The notes beneath the pieces were generated by a model. The model searched no databases and had not been told where the DNA came from. It saw nothing but the letters and a program-made list of their open reading frames with translations. A stretch of 64,000 nucleotides of DNA from Zasmidium citrigriseum (Eukaryota > Ascomycota > Dothideomycetes > Mycosphaerellales > Mycosphaerellaceae): assembly GCA_002786025.1 (NCBI GenBank), contig NHNW01000004.1, positions 186,001 to 250,000 on the forward strand, written 5' to 3'. This document shows positions 32,270 to 43,723 of this stretch, piece by piece; position 1 is the first letter of the stretch; every line of letters starts with the position of its first letter. A program made the translations under genes and the position numbers.

Positions 32270-35248
32270 ATGACCTCCCTGAAGCGCTCCTACGCGTCTT
32301 CGACCACGCCGAGCACGACGCTCAGCAGCAAGACATATCTCCGGACGCTGAAGTCTGGAAAGGTCCAAAAGGTCGTCCGCGAGCTCTACCTCCGACAAGA
32401 CATCCCCTGCTCCTCACAACTCTGCTCATCATGCATCGATCTTGCACCGGCCAGCTTCCATCGCAAATCAGACCCGCCGGTGCTATCTGGAACTCCGGCT
32501 GGGACGACACAGTATCCACAAGGCCATTATCTAGTCCCTGATACAAATGCTTTCCTCACGGCGATGGACCTCTTCGAAGCAGATGATGCTGTGCGGGATG
32601 TGATCGTGCTACAGACCGTGCTCGAAGAGGTCAAGAACCGTTCGCTGCCGCTGTATCACCGACTGATCGCATTGACCAAGAACGAGGGCAAGCGATTCTA
32701 TGTCTTCTTCAACGACTTTAGGTTAGAAACCTACGTGACCCGAGACGCGGGCGAAACTATCAATGATCGCAATGATCGTGCTGTGCGAAAAGCATGCTCA
32801 TGGTATGGCGCTCATTTGCAGACCGCAGTCACAGCTCGCAAGAGTGCACGCTGTCCTGCAATTGTCATGCTTTCTGATGATAAAGAGAACTTGCGAAAAG
32901 CGAAGGCTGATGGTCTGGTTGCTTCGGGCCTTCAAGAGTATGTGTCGGGACTACCGGACGCTGACCGACTTCTTGACATGGTGGCCTCTAGCCGCGACCA
33001 GAGAGCAGCGCGAGATGCCAAAGCCGAGCTGCTGTATCCAGAGTACATGTCCATGTCTGCCATGCTCACCGGCATCAAAGCCGGCTCATTGCATCAAGGA
33101 ACTTTCAATGTTTCTCCATACAACTACCTCGAAGGCACGGTGCATGTGCCCGCGTTCGATCGACCTCTTATCATCCAAGGCAGAGAAAACAGCAACCGTG
33201 CCGTTTCGGGCGACATAGTGGTGCTGGAGGTATTGCCGAAAGATCAATGGAAAGCTCCGTCAAGCAAGGTGATCGAGGAGGACGACATCACCAAAAACGA
33301 GAACGCGGAGAATGAGGACGAATCTGCTGAGGCTGTTGTGACCGAGCAGGAGAAGCGAGCATTGCAAGAAGAGGTCAAGCGAGCGCATGGTAAGGTTGCA
33401 GAAGGCAAGCCCCAACCTACTGCGAAGGTCGTTGGCGTGATCAAACGCAATTGGCGTCAGTATGTTGGTCATATCGACCGGGACTCCGTCAGATCGGATG
33501 CGAAGCAGAGTCGAGCACAGCAGACCGTCTTCCTCATTCCTATGGACAAGCGGATTCCCAAAATCAAGGTGCGGACGCGCCAGGCCGGAGAACTGCTCGG
33601 AAAGCGTGTGTTGGTCACCATCGACTCTTGGGATAGAGAGTCTCGATACCCCATCGGCCACTTCATCCGTAGTCTGGGTGAACTGGAAACGAAGGGAGCT
33701 GAGACCGAAGCCCTGCTGTTGGAGTGGGATGTTCAATACAGGCCGTTTCCGAAGTCTGTCTTGGATTGTCTGCCCGCTGAAGGACACGATTGGAAAGTAC
33801 CGGCAGACACCTCAGATCCTGGCTGGAAAGGTCGAAAAGATCTGAGAGACCTGCTTGTCTGCTCCATCGATCCCCCTGGTTGCGTCGATATTGACGATGC
33901 ACTGCACGCCAAGCAGCTGCCAAATGGACATTTCGAAGTGGGTGTCCACATTGCAGATGTCTCGCATTTCGTCAAGCCAAACAATGCAATGGACAAGGAA
34001 GCAGCGCTCCGTGGCACCACGGTATATCTGGTCGATAAGCGAATCGACATGCTTCCGATGCTACTGGGTACAGACCTCTGCTCGTTGAAGCCCTACGTCG
34101 AGCGATATGCGTTCAGTGTGCTGTGGGAGCTTGATCAGAACGCCGATATTGTCAACGCAACCTTCACCAAGAGTGTCATCAGAAGCCGAGAAGCCTTCAG
34201 CTACGAACGTGCTCAGCTTCGGATCGATGACCAATCGCAACAAGATGACCTCACACAAGGCATGCGGCACCTGATGATGCTCTCGAAGAAGCTGCGTGCG
34301 AAGCGTATGGCAGCGGGAGCACTCAACCTCGCCAGCCCCGAAGTACGAGTAGAAACCGAGAGCGAAACCTCAGACCCAGTCGACGTCAAAACCAAACAAC
34401 TCCTCGACACAAACCAACTCGTCGAAGAATTCATGCTCCTCGCCAACATCAGCGTCGCCGGCAAGAACTACTCCGCCTTCCCCCAAACCGCCCTCCTACG
34501 CCGCCACGCCGCGCCTCCGAAGACCAACTTCGAAGAACTCGCCAACCAACTCAAGATTAAAAAGAACCTCGAACTCCGCTCCGACTCCTCCAAAGCCCTC
34601 GCCGACAGCCTCGACACCTGCACAGACCCTCAGGAACCCTTCTTCAACACCCTCGTCCGCATCCTCGCCACCCGCTGCATGATGTCCGCCGAATACTTCT
34701 GCTCCGGCACGCAGGCATACCCCGAATTTCGACACTACGGTCTCGCATCAGAAATCTACACGCACTTCACCTCGCCGATCCGTCGCTACGCAGACCTCGA
34801 AGCCCATCGACAACTCGCCGCGGCCATCGACTACGAACCCCTCGACAGCTCCCTCCAATCCAAATCCAAACTCGAAGGCGTCTGCAAGAACATCAACGTT
34901 CGCCATCGCAATGCTCAAATGGCCGGCCGCGCCAGCGTAGAATACTACGTCGGGCAAGCACTAAAGGGTCGCGTGCTGGAAGAAGACGGTTTCGTAATGC
35001 GAATCTTCAGCAACGGCTTCGTGGTCTTCGTCCCTCGTTTCGGAATCGAGGGACTCATTCGTCTTCGAGACATGAGCAGTGAAGGAGGCAAAGAGCCAGA
35101 AAGCATCTTTGACGCGGAGGATTATTCTCTCACCATCAGCAACGGCAAGGAGAGGAAGATCGATCTGTTCCAGAAGATCAAAGTCCGGATTAGCGATGAG
35201 GCGGAGGAGAGTACCGGGAAGAGAAAGATTAAACTCAACCTCGTGTAG
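32270..35248 (+). CDS. DIS3: exosome catalytic ribonuclease Dis3/Rrp44
   Basis: A single exon of 992 residues (yeast Dis3 has 1001). The ATG at 32270 starts MTSLKRSYASS; the frame extends upstream but with no ATG fitting the family. The CR3-type Cys motif CSSQLCSSC lies near residues 45-53. The PIN endonuclease domain starts at VPDTNAFL with D91. Two cold-shock domains follow. The RNB exonuclease domain carries DPPGCVDIDDALH with D534, D540, D542 and D543, matching the magnesium-binding Asp set of yeast Dis3. A C-terminal S1 domain ends the protein. It is the main 3'-5' exonuclease and the endonuclease of the nuclear and cytoplasmic RNA exosome. All catalytic residues visible are intact. An acidic, Glu-rich insert sits between the cold-shock parts (about residues 345-380). 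Confidence 0.96.
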   Translation: MTSLKRSYASSTTPSTTLSSKTYLRTLKSGKVQKVVRELYLRQDIPCSSQLCSSCIDLAPASFHRKSDPPVLSGTPAGTTQYPQGHYLVPDTNAFLTAMDLFEADDAVRDVIVLQTVLEEVKNRSLPLYHRLIALTKNEGKRFYVFFNDFRLETYVTRDAGETINDRNDRAVRKACSWYGAHLQTAVTARKSARCPAIVMLSDDKENLRKAKADGLVASGLQEYVSGLPDADRLLDMVASSRDQRAARDAKAELLYPEYMSMSAMLTGIKAGSLHQGTFNVSPYNYLEGTVHVPAFDRPLIIQGRENSNRAVSGDIVVLEVLPKDQWKAPSSKVIEEDDITKNENAENEDESAEAVVTEQEKRALQEEVKRAHGKVAEGKPQPTAKVVGVIKRNWRQYVGHIDRDSVRSDAKQSRAQQTVFLIPMDKRIPKIKVRTRQAGELLGKRVLVTIDSWDRESRYPIGHFIRSLGELETKGAETEALLLEWDVQYRPFPKSVLDCLPAEGHDWKVPADTSDPGWKGRKDLRDLLVCSIDPPGCVDIDDALHAKQLPNGHFEVGVHIADVSHFVKPNNAMDKEAALRGTTVYLVDKRIDMLPMLLGTDLCSLKPYVERYAFSVLWELDQNADIVNATFTKSVIRSREAFSYERAQLRIDDQSQQDDLTQGMRHLMMLSKKLRAKRMAAGALNLASPEVRVETESETSDPVDVKTKQLLDTNQLVEEFMLLANISVAGKNYSAFPQTALLRRHAAPPKTNFEELANQLKIKKNLELRSDSSKALADSLDTCTDPQEPFFNTLVRILATRCMMSAEYFCSGTQAYPEFRHYGLASEIYTHFTSPIRRYADLEAHRQLAAAIDYEPLDSSLQSKSKLEGVCKNINVRHRNAQMAGRASVEYYVGQALKGRVLEEDGFVMRIFSNGFVVFVPRFGIEGLIRLRDMSSEGGKEPESIFDAEDYSLTISNGKERKIDLFQKIKVRISDEAEESTGKRKIKLNLV

Positions 35249-36234
35249 GTGTAGGTGTGGAGTGGAAGGGTGGAGCAAACAAAAGTGACATGGTGTAGGT
35301 AGAGACAAAGTAATGGTGTGAAGCGCAAGCCTTCCCGCGCTCGTGCTCGTGCCATTGAACCACACCACTTCCTTCTCCATCCACTCCCCACATCCAAAGT
35401 CTCACATTGTGCTCTGCTGTGATTCGTGTGTAAGAGGACATGGGAGGAGTGGATGGGCAGAAAGAGAGCTTCCTGTCTGGCCGGCCGGCATGCCTGCCTG
35501 CCACGTCAGAGCACACCACTACGAGCAGAAAGTTAATATGGCCATAAAAGAACCACCTACATCCCCCTCTCCCCTCGTACAGATATCACTTTCAATCGTT
35601 TCACTCAAATTGATCATGCTCGTATACCGCTACGTTCTAACTATGATTCAAAGGGAAACTTCCATGCATGCAACTCGCAGAGCAGAGCAGAAAGCAGCAA
35701 GCAAACAGAAAGTGTGAAGAGCATAAAAGCAACAATCTGGGTATCGTCACCTGGGTCCCAATCCATGTCCCCTTCCGAATCGCTATGCTATTAGATGACA
35801 TCCAGACACAGAACGCAGTAACAGCAGTCAAACAGCATCGTCGTCGAGAAAGCAGCGCGAGAAATGCATCATGAAGCAAATTACCCGAACCCGAAGCAGA
35901 GCATCGCAACCCATACCGTCGCGCCGAAATCCAGATAGCCGAGACCGTTACACTGAGAGGAGGAAGGATGGTACTCCTCGACGCCGTTGGAGAAGGTGGT
36001 TGTTGGTTGAGTTGGTTGTGATGGCAATTTCGTGTCTTGATTGGCGTGATAAAAATGATGATGCAGTTGGCTGACATGCAGACAGGCACTCTATCGGTCG
36101 ATGATGCAGCATGCACGTATTGCGCCTCCCGGGAAAACGCCCAGCACATGCAATGATGATAACGAGGATGCCGATGAAGCCTTCGATCCAAGGATTTACA
36201 CGAATGGTAATGATAGAAGTCGCTGTGTGTCTCA
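35249..36234. other. intergenic between convergent genes
   Basis: 986 bp shared by the 3' ends of DIS3 and the Rsc7-like gene. I see no gene; frames over 36.0-36.5 kb on plus and minus are shadows of the Rsc7-like coding sequence. Confidence 0.5.
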
Positions 36235-38312
36235 TCACTGGTAGCCGTATTGTGACATGGAGCCGGAGCCTGGAGTCGACCAGCCTTGCATGCCCGGCTG
36301 ATGGCCTGCCGCCGATTGTGGTCCCATGTTGAATTGCTGCGGGCTCGGACTTGGCTGGTACATGCTGCGGTTCATGCCAGCGTATGCGGGATTGCCCATT
36401 TGATTCATTTGTGGGTAGCCCATACCGGGCTGTGGCATCTGGGGTGGCGGCATTTGGCCATGATGCTGCTGCTGACCGTATCCAGAGACATGCGACTGCG
36501 ACAGAGGCGACGGCTGCGGCTGCGGTGGCCACATCTGGTTCTGAGGATATCCACCATACGACGGAGTCTGACGATGGCCTCCTGCTGCACCCATGCCCAT
36601 TCCCGGCGATCCCTGGTGCATCTGACTTGGAGGCTGAGGACGGTGCATCTGCTGGACTGGAGAAGCCATGGGATTCTGCTGGTTTTGGTAGCCAGCGTAG
36701 GCTCCGCTCATCATCTGTCCGGTACTGTGCGACATGGAGTCCTGCTGCCGATGCTGAGCCATGCCAGTGACGGCTTGCGGACTTTGCAAGTTCTGTGGCG
36801 CTACGGTGTTTGCATCGGCCTGACCTGGTTGGGGCTCTGTTGTGGGTTGCTCGTGTGGCCGACGCCAGTAGTCGTCGAGGTACTTTGCACGGTGAGTACG
36901 AGTACCACTGAGCTGCTTGTTCCAGTCAGCGGCCTGGTTCGCCTGAGTCAGGATCTCGGTAGGATTGCTGGCCTGAATCCTGTCCGCATAGGGCGGGCCA
37001 GAGATCTCCTGCCTGGGACGGATCATGTTGCCTCCCATGGTTCCGGACCGCAGCTCCTCGCTGGGTAGATGAATCATGGGAAGAGGCGCGAGCGACACAG
37101 CACCCATGCCTGGTGGTTGGCCATCGAGACCAGCTCCACTGTTGCTGTAGATGATCTCGCCTTGGGGTATGGATGTCAGGGCGCTAGCATGATGAGCTTG
37201 CTCAGCCGCGGCCTGCTCTCTGGCCTTTGCCGCTCCGGGTCGTTTCTCTCCAGCAGCGTCTTCTTCCGTGAAACCCTGCTTTCTGGCCTTGGCCTCCCAG
37301 TAGTCATCACGAACGCGCCGTCCGCCCTCTATTAGGCGGCTGCCAAACTGTCGGAACATGGAACGAGCCGTAACAATCGCGATCTGTCGCGAACGGTAAG
37401 AATAGGGTAGGATTTCCTGATGGATAAGATTGTCCTTCTCCTGTTGGTTGGCAATAATCTTGTAAAGAGATCTGTTCTTGTTGAATAGTAAATATGAGTC
37501 GCGATATCCCAATACGCGGGCACATTCAGTGGCCAGCATGAAGAGCTTGTCTCCGCGGTTGGGTACTTGAAAAGTCCGGCATTTGTACTTTCGGCCCTCC
37601 TGGGCATAGCCGTCCTTGTTGACCTTCCTCTCGCCATCGGGATCGATTTCGCGAGGGAGGTACTCGTCTCCTTCCGGGCCGAGTTGGTCGGTGGTATGAT
37701 CCCGAACGGTGGGCAGCGCTTTGACCACCGGGCCTTTGGTGGCAGAACCGGGCGTGGAGCGTTGTGGCGACGCTTGTGAAGGTGATGGCTGAGGTAAGGA
37801 CTGGGTCTTGATCTGTGGCGTCTGCACCGGCTGGTGTGCTGCGGCGAGAGACATATTGATGCTGTTGGAGGAAGGTGCAGGACTGTCGCTTGCCTTTATC
37901 TTTTTCGGTCTGGTCTTGGCGTCATCTGGTTGCAAGACGTTAGCACTTGCCGTTTCTCAATGCCATCTCTGGACGGCAGGCACGAGCTGTAATGCTCAGG
38001 CACTGCTATACCATTGTACATACCACCTTCGTTATCAAGCCCAGATGTCCCGTAACCATCAGATTCTGACCGGCCTCGTTTTTTCCCGGCGTGTGGGCTC
38101 GGCTGCGCGAGGAGATCGGGGGTTATGGTCGATGCTGAGAGCAGAAGATGGTCAGAACACGTCCTTGAACAAGAGGAAAAGGTCATGGACACGGCGGGGT
38201 CACGGCATGGACAGTCGCATCCATTGCGCGTAGCACGGCAGGCCGGCGAAGGAAGGGCTCACTTACCCTGCGAATTCAAAGCGGCTGGGTTGATCGTGCC
38301 TGAATCTTCCAT
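36235..38312 (-). CDS. chromatin remodelling subunit, Rsc7/Swp82 family
   Basis: Three exons on minus (38267-38312, 38024-38134, 36235-37925) encode 615 residues. The first two short exons supply MEDSGTINPAALNSQ and a KKRGRSESDG basic patch. The Rsc7/Swp82 domain covers about residues 145-285, with DEYLPREIDPDGERKVNKDG, KYKCRTFQVPNRGDKLFMLA, GYRDSYLLFNKNRSLYKI and the RQIAIVTARSMFRQFGSRLI block. In yeast these are subunits of RSC and SWI/SNF; in filamentous fungi one paralog often serves SWI/SNF. The rest, about 330-615, is Gln/Pro/Met/Gly-rich and low complexity, as in many SWI/SNF subunits. Both introns are GT-AG, the second with a GCTAAC branch site. Which complex it joins cannot be read. 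Confidence 0.9.
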
Positions 38313-41300
38313 GGCACGGTGGTGTAATGTAGAATATGCTTCGGAAGTGTGATGCGACACGGACACGGCCAGCATCACATCCCGCAACCTGGCATGAGGT
38401 TCGATGGATCGTTGCACAGGTCACGGCAATCAGCGACGATGTCTCGAGCTGCGCGCCGGTGGCGGTGAGGGACTGGATATGCTCGGCAGTCGCGACAGCA
38501 TGGATGGGCGAGGGTAACGAGACGGGCGCCGACGAGCAGGTTCGCGCGCGGTGGTGAGGTGTTTGGTGGAGAATGGTAGCTCGCGACCAGGGCCGGAGCG
38601 CTCCCTTCTGCACGATCCCAAAGTTTGCAGATAAGCTCTCACGAAGCCGGAGAACCCTGCGGCGGGCTGCGCGACCGGGATATTGACGACGGACGGGCGC
38701 TGTGGTGGTGGGCGGGGCGGGCGCGACGACGCAAGGCGGATGGCAAGTCGCGAAGTGCAGACGGAAGTGGACGTGAGGGCGGGCTCAGGCTCGTCGCAAC
38801 GCTGGACCGAGCGGGCGGCGCGTGGCACAAGCTCTGCCTGCGGTAGGGCTTCGCTTTGGCGGGCAATGACGAAAGCGCCCGGAGACCTCGCTTTGACTGT
38901 AGTCAGCGCTGCTCAAGCACAACACTCCAGCCGCACGGGATGAGGCCACGGCCGCGAGATCGCTGATTTCAATCGCAACAACGCGCCGATATTTGTGCGC
39001 TCTCTCGCCTGATGATCGATCCAGCCCGCACCAGGGCACCAACTGACTCTCCCGCTCGTCGTGTTGGGTTACACGCTCGAAGCAAGGGAGGGCCAAGACG
39101 CAGGCTTGGGTCGGGCAGCAGTGCCAGCGACCAGGCCAGCGACCCCGAGCAGATGGCGCGATGGCGAGCAGAGGGCGGTTTGGCGAGGCCACGGTCTGGG
39201 ACGGGAGGGAGATATTGCACTCACCTGTTCAATCCGGCGCCAAGGGGGAGGTCGGCGAGTCGGTGTGTCTGGTGTTGAGTGAGGTCGAATGGGCGTATAG
39301 ATGGGCCGTCGTCTGATTTGATACCAGCTGGCTCAGTCCACGGCGACGGTAACGACGGGCGGGGCACTGCAGACTGTCGGTGCTTCAGCAGCACGGCGGG
39401 AGGCGCAGTGGTGGTGGTCTTGTGGAGGGACGGTCGTGTATTGCAGACGTCCAGCAACTTCACCTCTCGATGTCTCTCCCGTCAGGCTGTATTGTCGCTG
39501 CGACCAGCTGGCCCGTGTGTAGGTTGGCTCGCCGGACGGAGCGAGCAGCGGGAGCGTCCGTGAAGATCCCGCAGAACGACGAACGGGTTCAGGTTCAGGC
39601 CTCGTGGTTTGCGAGCGCAGTCTGTTGCGCAAGTGGACGCTGATTTGTTGGTCGACGACGATGCGGTCTGCAAGTGCACGCACAGCACATCAGCCGGCAG
39701 CAGCTTCTTTTTCGTGCTTGCGGGCGGGAATGCACGCTCAATATGCGAGACGAATCAAGCTGGCTCCTTGACGACGACGGGGCGTGGCTGGTATTAACCA
39801 CTGCCTCCATCGCCCACTCATCGCAATCGCAGATCGCCCGTCCGCCACGCTACAGTGCGAGCTCCGCTGCCTACCTACGCATGATTTCTTGCAGCAGCGC
39901 CGGCGCGCCAGCTCCTGCTGCCGTATTCGCCCCTCGCCAGCCCGCGCCGAAACGGCTTGGCCCAGAGAGATAATGCAGCACCTGCGCATCATGCTCACTG
40001 CGCTGCCTGTACCAGCTACAGCTCCGCAGCCATCTACGCTATTGACCAGTCATGCAAGGTCCTCTCAGCCAATCACCACGACCTCCCCCAACGAGCACCT
40101 CGATAGCTCCACACCTCCCGCGCCGTGTGAGAGATGCGGCCGCCGACGCCTATCCCCCCAGCGACGACCTCCGCCATGCCCCTGCCCGAGCAGCCTCTCC
40201 AGAGCCGCTTCAAGCAATCGCAACTCTTTACGGGCCTCTTCAACATCGTATCCACTGACGTCGCCTCAGGGAGCCTGCATGCTTTTATGCAGATACCCGG
40301 TGTACTCATGGCCTGAAGATCGCCTGTACAGCATCCCACGCGCCAGAGCTGCAGCCAAACCTCGGTCTGAAGCTTCGTGTCGCGTATCCCGCGAAGCCGA
40401 TTAATATATTCCCCGAATTGCCTCAGATGGAGTTAACAAGGGCAACGTTGCCGCTGAGGCTCAGCGGAAAGTCTGGTTGCTCACGAGCGGCCCTCGAGTT
40501 TATCGACCTCCCGCCCATAGCTCTCTCTAGGACCAATAAATTCTCCGACACGTTCGCTACCGGCATTACATCATTGGTGCAAGCAACAGGCTTCGGGTAG
40601 CTGCTTGCTGCACTCAGTGCAGCTCGCTTTGCCTTGGAGATGCTCTGTAGCCAGTGGCGTTGCTGAGAGAGTCAAGAGTGGATCCCCAGATCATCAGCTG
40701 CTAGCTGCTCATCAACCCCAGGTTGCTCCTTCACATCGCCTTGACGGCCCGCGACGGTGCATGGCTGCCGAGAGCACCAGGCCACGCGCATGCGCAGATG
40801 CTCGACCAGAGTCGATGACCATGCAAGTTGCAAAACAGGAAAAGACAGACGCTCTCCGTCCAATTGCGATGATTCCTGATCACACGACAATCGCCTGGGC
40901 ACGGTCTTCGGCTCCCATGCCGAAACACGGCGGCTCGGCCAGCACTCTTCTTTGGAGGCAACAGCTTGCGCAAGCCTTGTGCCTTCCCGGCGTGTCTCAG
41001 GCGACTTACGAACCTCCCGGGGCTGAGATGGTTGACGCCTCGATGGAGGACATGCTACATTGACATCTTGGAACGGCAAATCCATTTTCGAAGGAGTCCA
41101 TTGGCTGACCGTCATCATCAATCCTTGTCAGACTGGTGGCGATCAAGGACTATCTACGGCTGGTCTCCGCTTTTGGCGTTGCCCACGCTGCTGGTATCTT
41201 GGTATTTGACCTTGAAGGCTCCAAGGTCACATGCAGTCCTGCAGGTCGAAGGTACTTACTGCAAGCAATCATGACTTTGATTGTCGAATCATGTTGACAT

Positions 41301-43176
41301 CAACCTGCGTGCCTCATGTCTATGATTGCTTGACAAATCAGACATGATTTAGCCGCCGGACTTGGGCTCGAACACTGGTTGAAGGAATGCGTTTCCGGCC
41401 TCGTCCGACACGGGCACTATTCATGTATTTTGGACCTCGACACGAAGTCCTTCCGGCGAAGAAACGCTTCGTGTCGTCAATTTCCTCGGAATCGCCAAGG
41501 TATCTGTGAAACAGGTGAGCATCTTGATACGGACTCACATACGCAAGTGTCTTTCCAACTGCAGAAGCTGCTGTTCAATCGCTCACGCAGTCGCAAGGTT
41601 TGAGAGATGTCAACTCAAACTCAATCTTTCAACAGCTCTGAGTGAGATTCTGGCATATAGCGCGACTCGAGAAAATGCTGAAAGATGACTTCGCAGGAAG
41701 TGCCTACCGAAGGTCGTTTCATCGATCCTTTCTTCTCCCGCGGACGGATTGACGCCTCCCGACCTTACCATTCGACAATACCCATGGTCACGAGCAGTAA
41801 TGTTGTCGAATCTTGAGTTCTGGATTCTCACATCTCAAGTTCTGGATGCTCACTGACGACCTGCCACATGACAGTCTACTGAAAGATAAGAAGGAACGAC
41901 GGAAGTCGTACGAGGTGGAACAACATCGCCACCAACAATCAACACTCCTCTCATCTTCCCTCCGATCACGCCTCCATCGGGCCTGGCGTCCCTTGGATCT
42001 TCCATCGAAGCCTGAAGATCGTCTATCGCTGCCAGACAATGTCATTCAGAGCTTTTGTCGATCTTCGCACAAGATTCGTACATTGCAATAATCTCGGGGA
42101 TAACACTTCAAGGACGGGCAAGGCGGGATGGTGGTTATGCTTCCTTCGGATAGATCCGGCCGTCTAGCTCGGGGTGCTTGCATGCATGAAGGCGCTTCGG
42201 TCTGATGATCATTCCGCCACTTCCTGCATTGTGCAGATGCGGGTAAGCTTGAAAGTTGTTTGCTGTGAGATTGACGGAAGTATGTCGCTTCTTATTGCCG
42301 AGATTGGAACATTCACTCAATACCGCTACGCACGGGCCTGTGGATTTGACTTTCCTTAGAATAGAATGGACAGGTAACTCAGAGAGTGTGCGTATTTCCT
42401 CCCTCGAGTGTCTGGTGAAAGGTCTTTTTAGATTGACATGCCCGAAGATTAGAGATCGGTCTGTCGCATCAAGGTCCTTGAAGCGAAGGGCCAGCTCCAT
42501 GGACCATTTTAAAGCCCTACGAGATGCTACAACAGATGCAACAGAGATCAAGCCGATGAGGATCGAATCATTCTTTATTATCTTGGAGGTTTTGCGAACG
42601 AAGATCGGTCTCGCTCCACGCAAGAACTAAAATACTCTGACAGCACGACGATATCGTTCTGGGAGATGTCGAAGACGTGATATGAAATTTGAGTTGATGA
42701 ATCTCCGGACTTTACAGATACACATGGTCTGTTAATAAGAGTCATAAGAGCTTGGATCATGTCCTTTGTCATGAAGATGGCTGCATCTCCGAAGCAAGTG
42801 TCAAGCCGATTGCGAAGACTTCAACATCTGGCTGCGGTCATGGAGAGACGGCTGCCTTTTTCAATTCGCGGACAACTCAGAGGTTGAGCCGATGAACACA
42901 TCTGCAAAGCGTCAAAATCGAGGATATCAATCGAGAGAAGGAGCTGGAGATGCTTCCAATGACCCAGCCGCTTGTGATCGGGAGAAGCCTCGCGTTCCTT
43001 CCCAGATCGTGAATGCCAAGACTTGCACATGCGCGCACTGACCACAGCGAACGGCCAAAATCCGTCGCAATTGACTTCTAGCATCTCCCAGTACTCCGCT
43101 CGAGTCCTCAAGCACCCATCAAATCCTCCCACTTTCGCGCACAAAATTCCCGACAACATCCCAAAAAACCGCAAGC
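38313..43176. other. long gene-poor region (4.9 kb)
   Basis: No gene is supported between the Rsc7-like start and the small gene at 43177. The first 2 kb (to about 40.4 kb) are GC-rich with many short frames on both strands; the rest is closer to average. Candidates examined: 39784-40404 plus, 40176-40316 plus, and 42135-42623 minus. None shows a known motif. I see no transposase, long terminal repeat or tandem array. It may hold the Rsc7-like gene's long leader, or a non-coding transcript. Confidence 0.5.
40176..40316 (+). CDS. weak small ORF of 46 codons
   Basis: The ATG at 40176 has a good context (CGCC before it) and the codons mostly end in C or G (for example CTC, AGC, TTC, AAG, ATC), the coding bias of the real genes in this window. 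It reads MPLPEQPLQSRFKQSQLFTG and continues with a hydrophobic C-terminal half. No homology is recognised, and no neighbouring exon could be joined with confidence. It may be chance within GC-rich DNA. Confidence 0.2.
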   Translation: MPLPEQPLQSRFKQSQLFTGLFNIVSTDVASGSLHAFMQIPGVLMA

Positions 43177-43723
43177 ATGTCGAGACAATCCCTGAACAAC
43201 CAGGAGCGCCTGTTCCAGCACCGCTACCGTGAAGCCCGCACCCTCCTCGCCACAGATGCAGATGCCGCCGAGCGGGCCTTCGTCGACCTCCTGAGCGAGG
43301 CTAGCATGCCGTTCTGGATGCGGGTGCAGTGTAATGCGATTCTGGCCGGCATTACGAACGAGGTAAGCACGATCAATCCCATCGTGTCTGGGACATTTGC
43401 TAATTTCATTCTAGGCCAGTGACGCCGACAAGTATCTGGCGGATGCTAGACACGTCCTCGAGCTGTTCAAGGAGGGTCGACCGGATCCGGATCCTCTTCA
43501 GGGGGATATTGATAGCATGACTGCTCGGCTTGGGAAGATCGAAGAGAGTATCGAGGATCGGCGGAAGAGTCCTTGGACTGAGAAGAAGAAGGTGGAAAAG
43601 GATGGTGGTAAGGAGGGTGGTGCTGAGGTTCGGGATGAGAAGGTCGTTGAGGAGGATAAGGCGGAGGCAGAGAAGGAAGTTGGTGGGAATGATGGCGATG
43701 AGGATGTTCCCAAGGGCGCCTAA
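43177..43723 (+). CDS. small acidic-tailed fungal protein, function unknown
   Basis: Exons 43177-43362 and 43415-43723 with a 52-bp intron encode 164 residues. The N-terminal half (about 1-90) is helical, starting MSRQSLNNQERLFQHRYREA and continuing through the junction GITNEASDADKYLADARHVLEL, which keeps a smooth helix and supports the splice. From about residue 105 the chain is Lys/Glu-rich and disordered. No domain is recognised; the helical half suggests a small TPR-like or protein-binding module. Without the intron the exon-1 frame stops 20 codons later. Confidence 0.7.

Noticed and set aside
39784..40404. Plus-strand frame of 206 codons
   Set aside because: Its Ser/Pro/Arg/Cys-rich composition is typical of chance frames in GC-rich DNA and it matches nothing known.
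41338..41540. B-box-like GTTCGAGCCC on minus near 41370
   Set aside because: No A-box, paired anticodon arm or acceptor stem could be found upstream, so it is not a tRNA gene.
42135..42623. Minus-strand frame of 162 codons
   Set aside because: It has no known motif, poor codon bias compared with true genes here and no plausible neighbouring exon.
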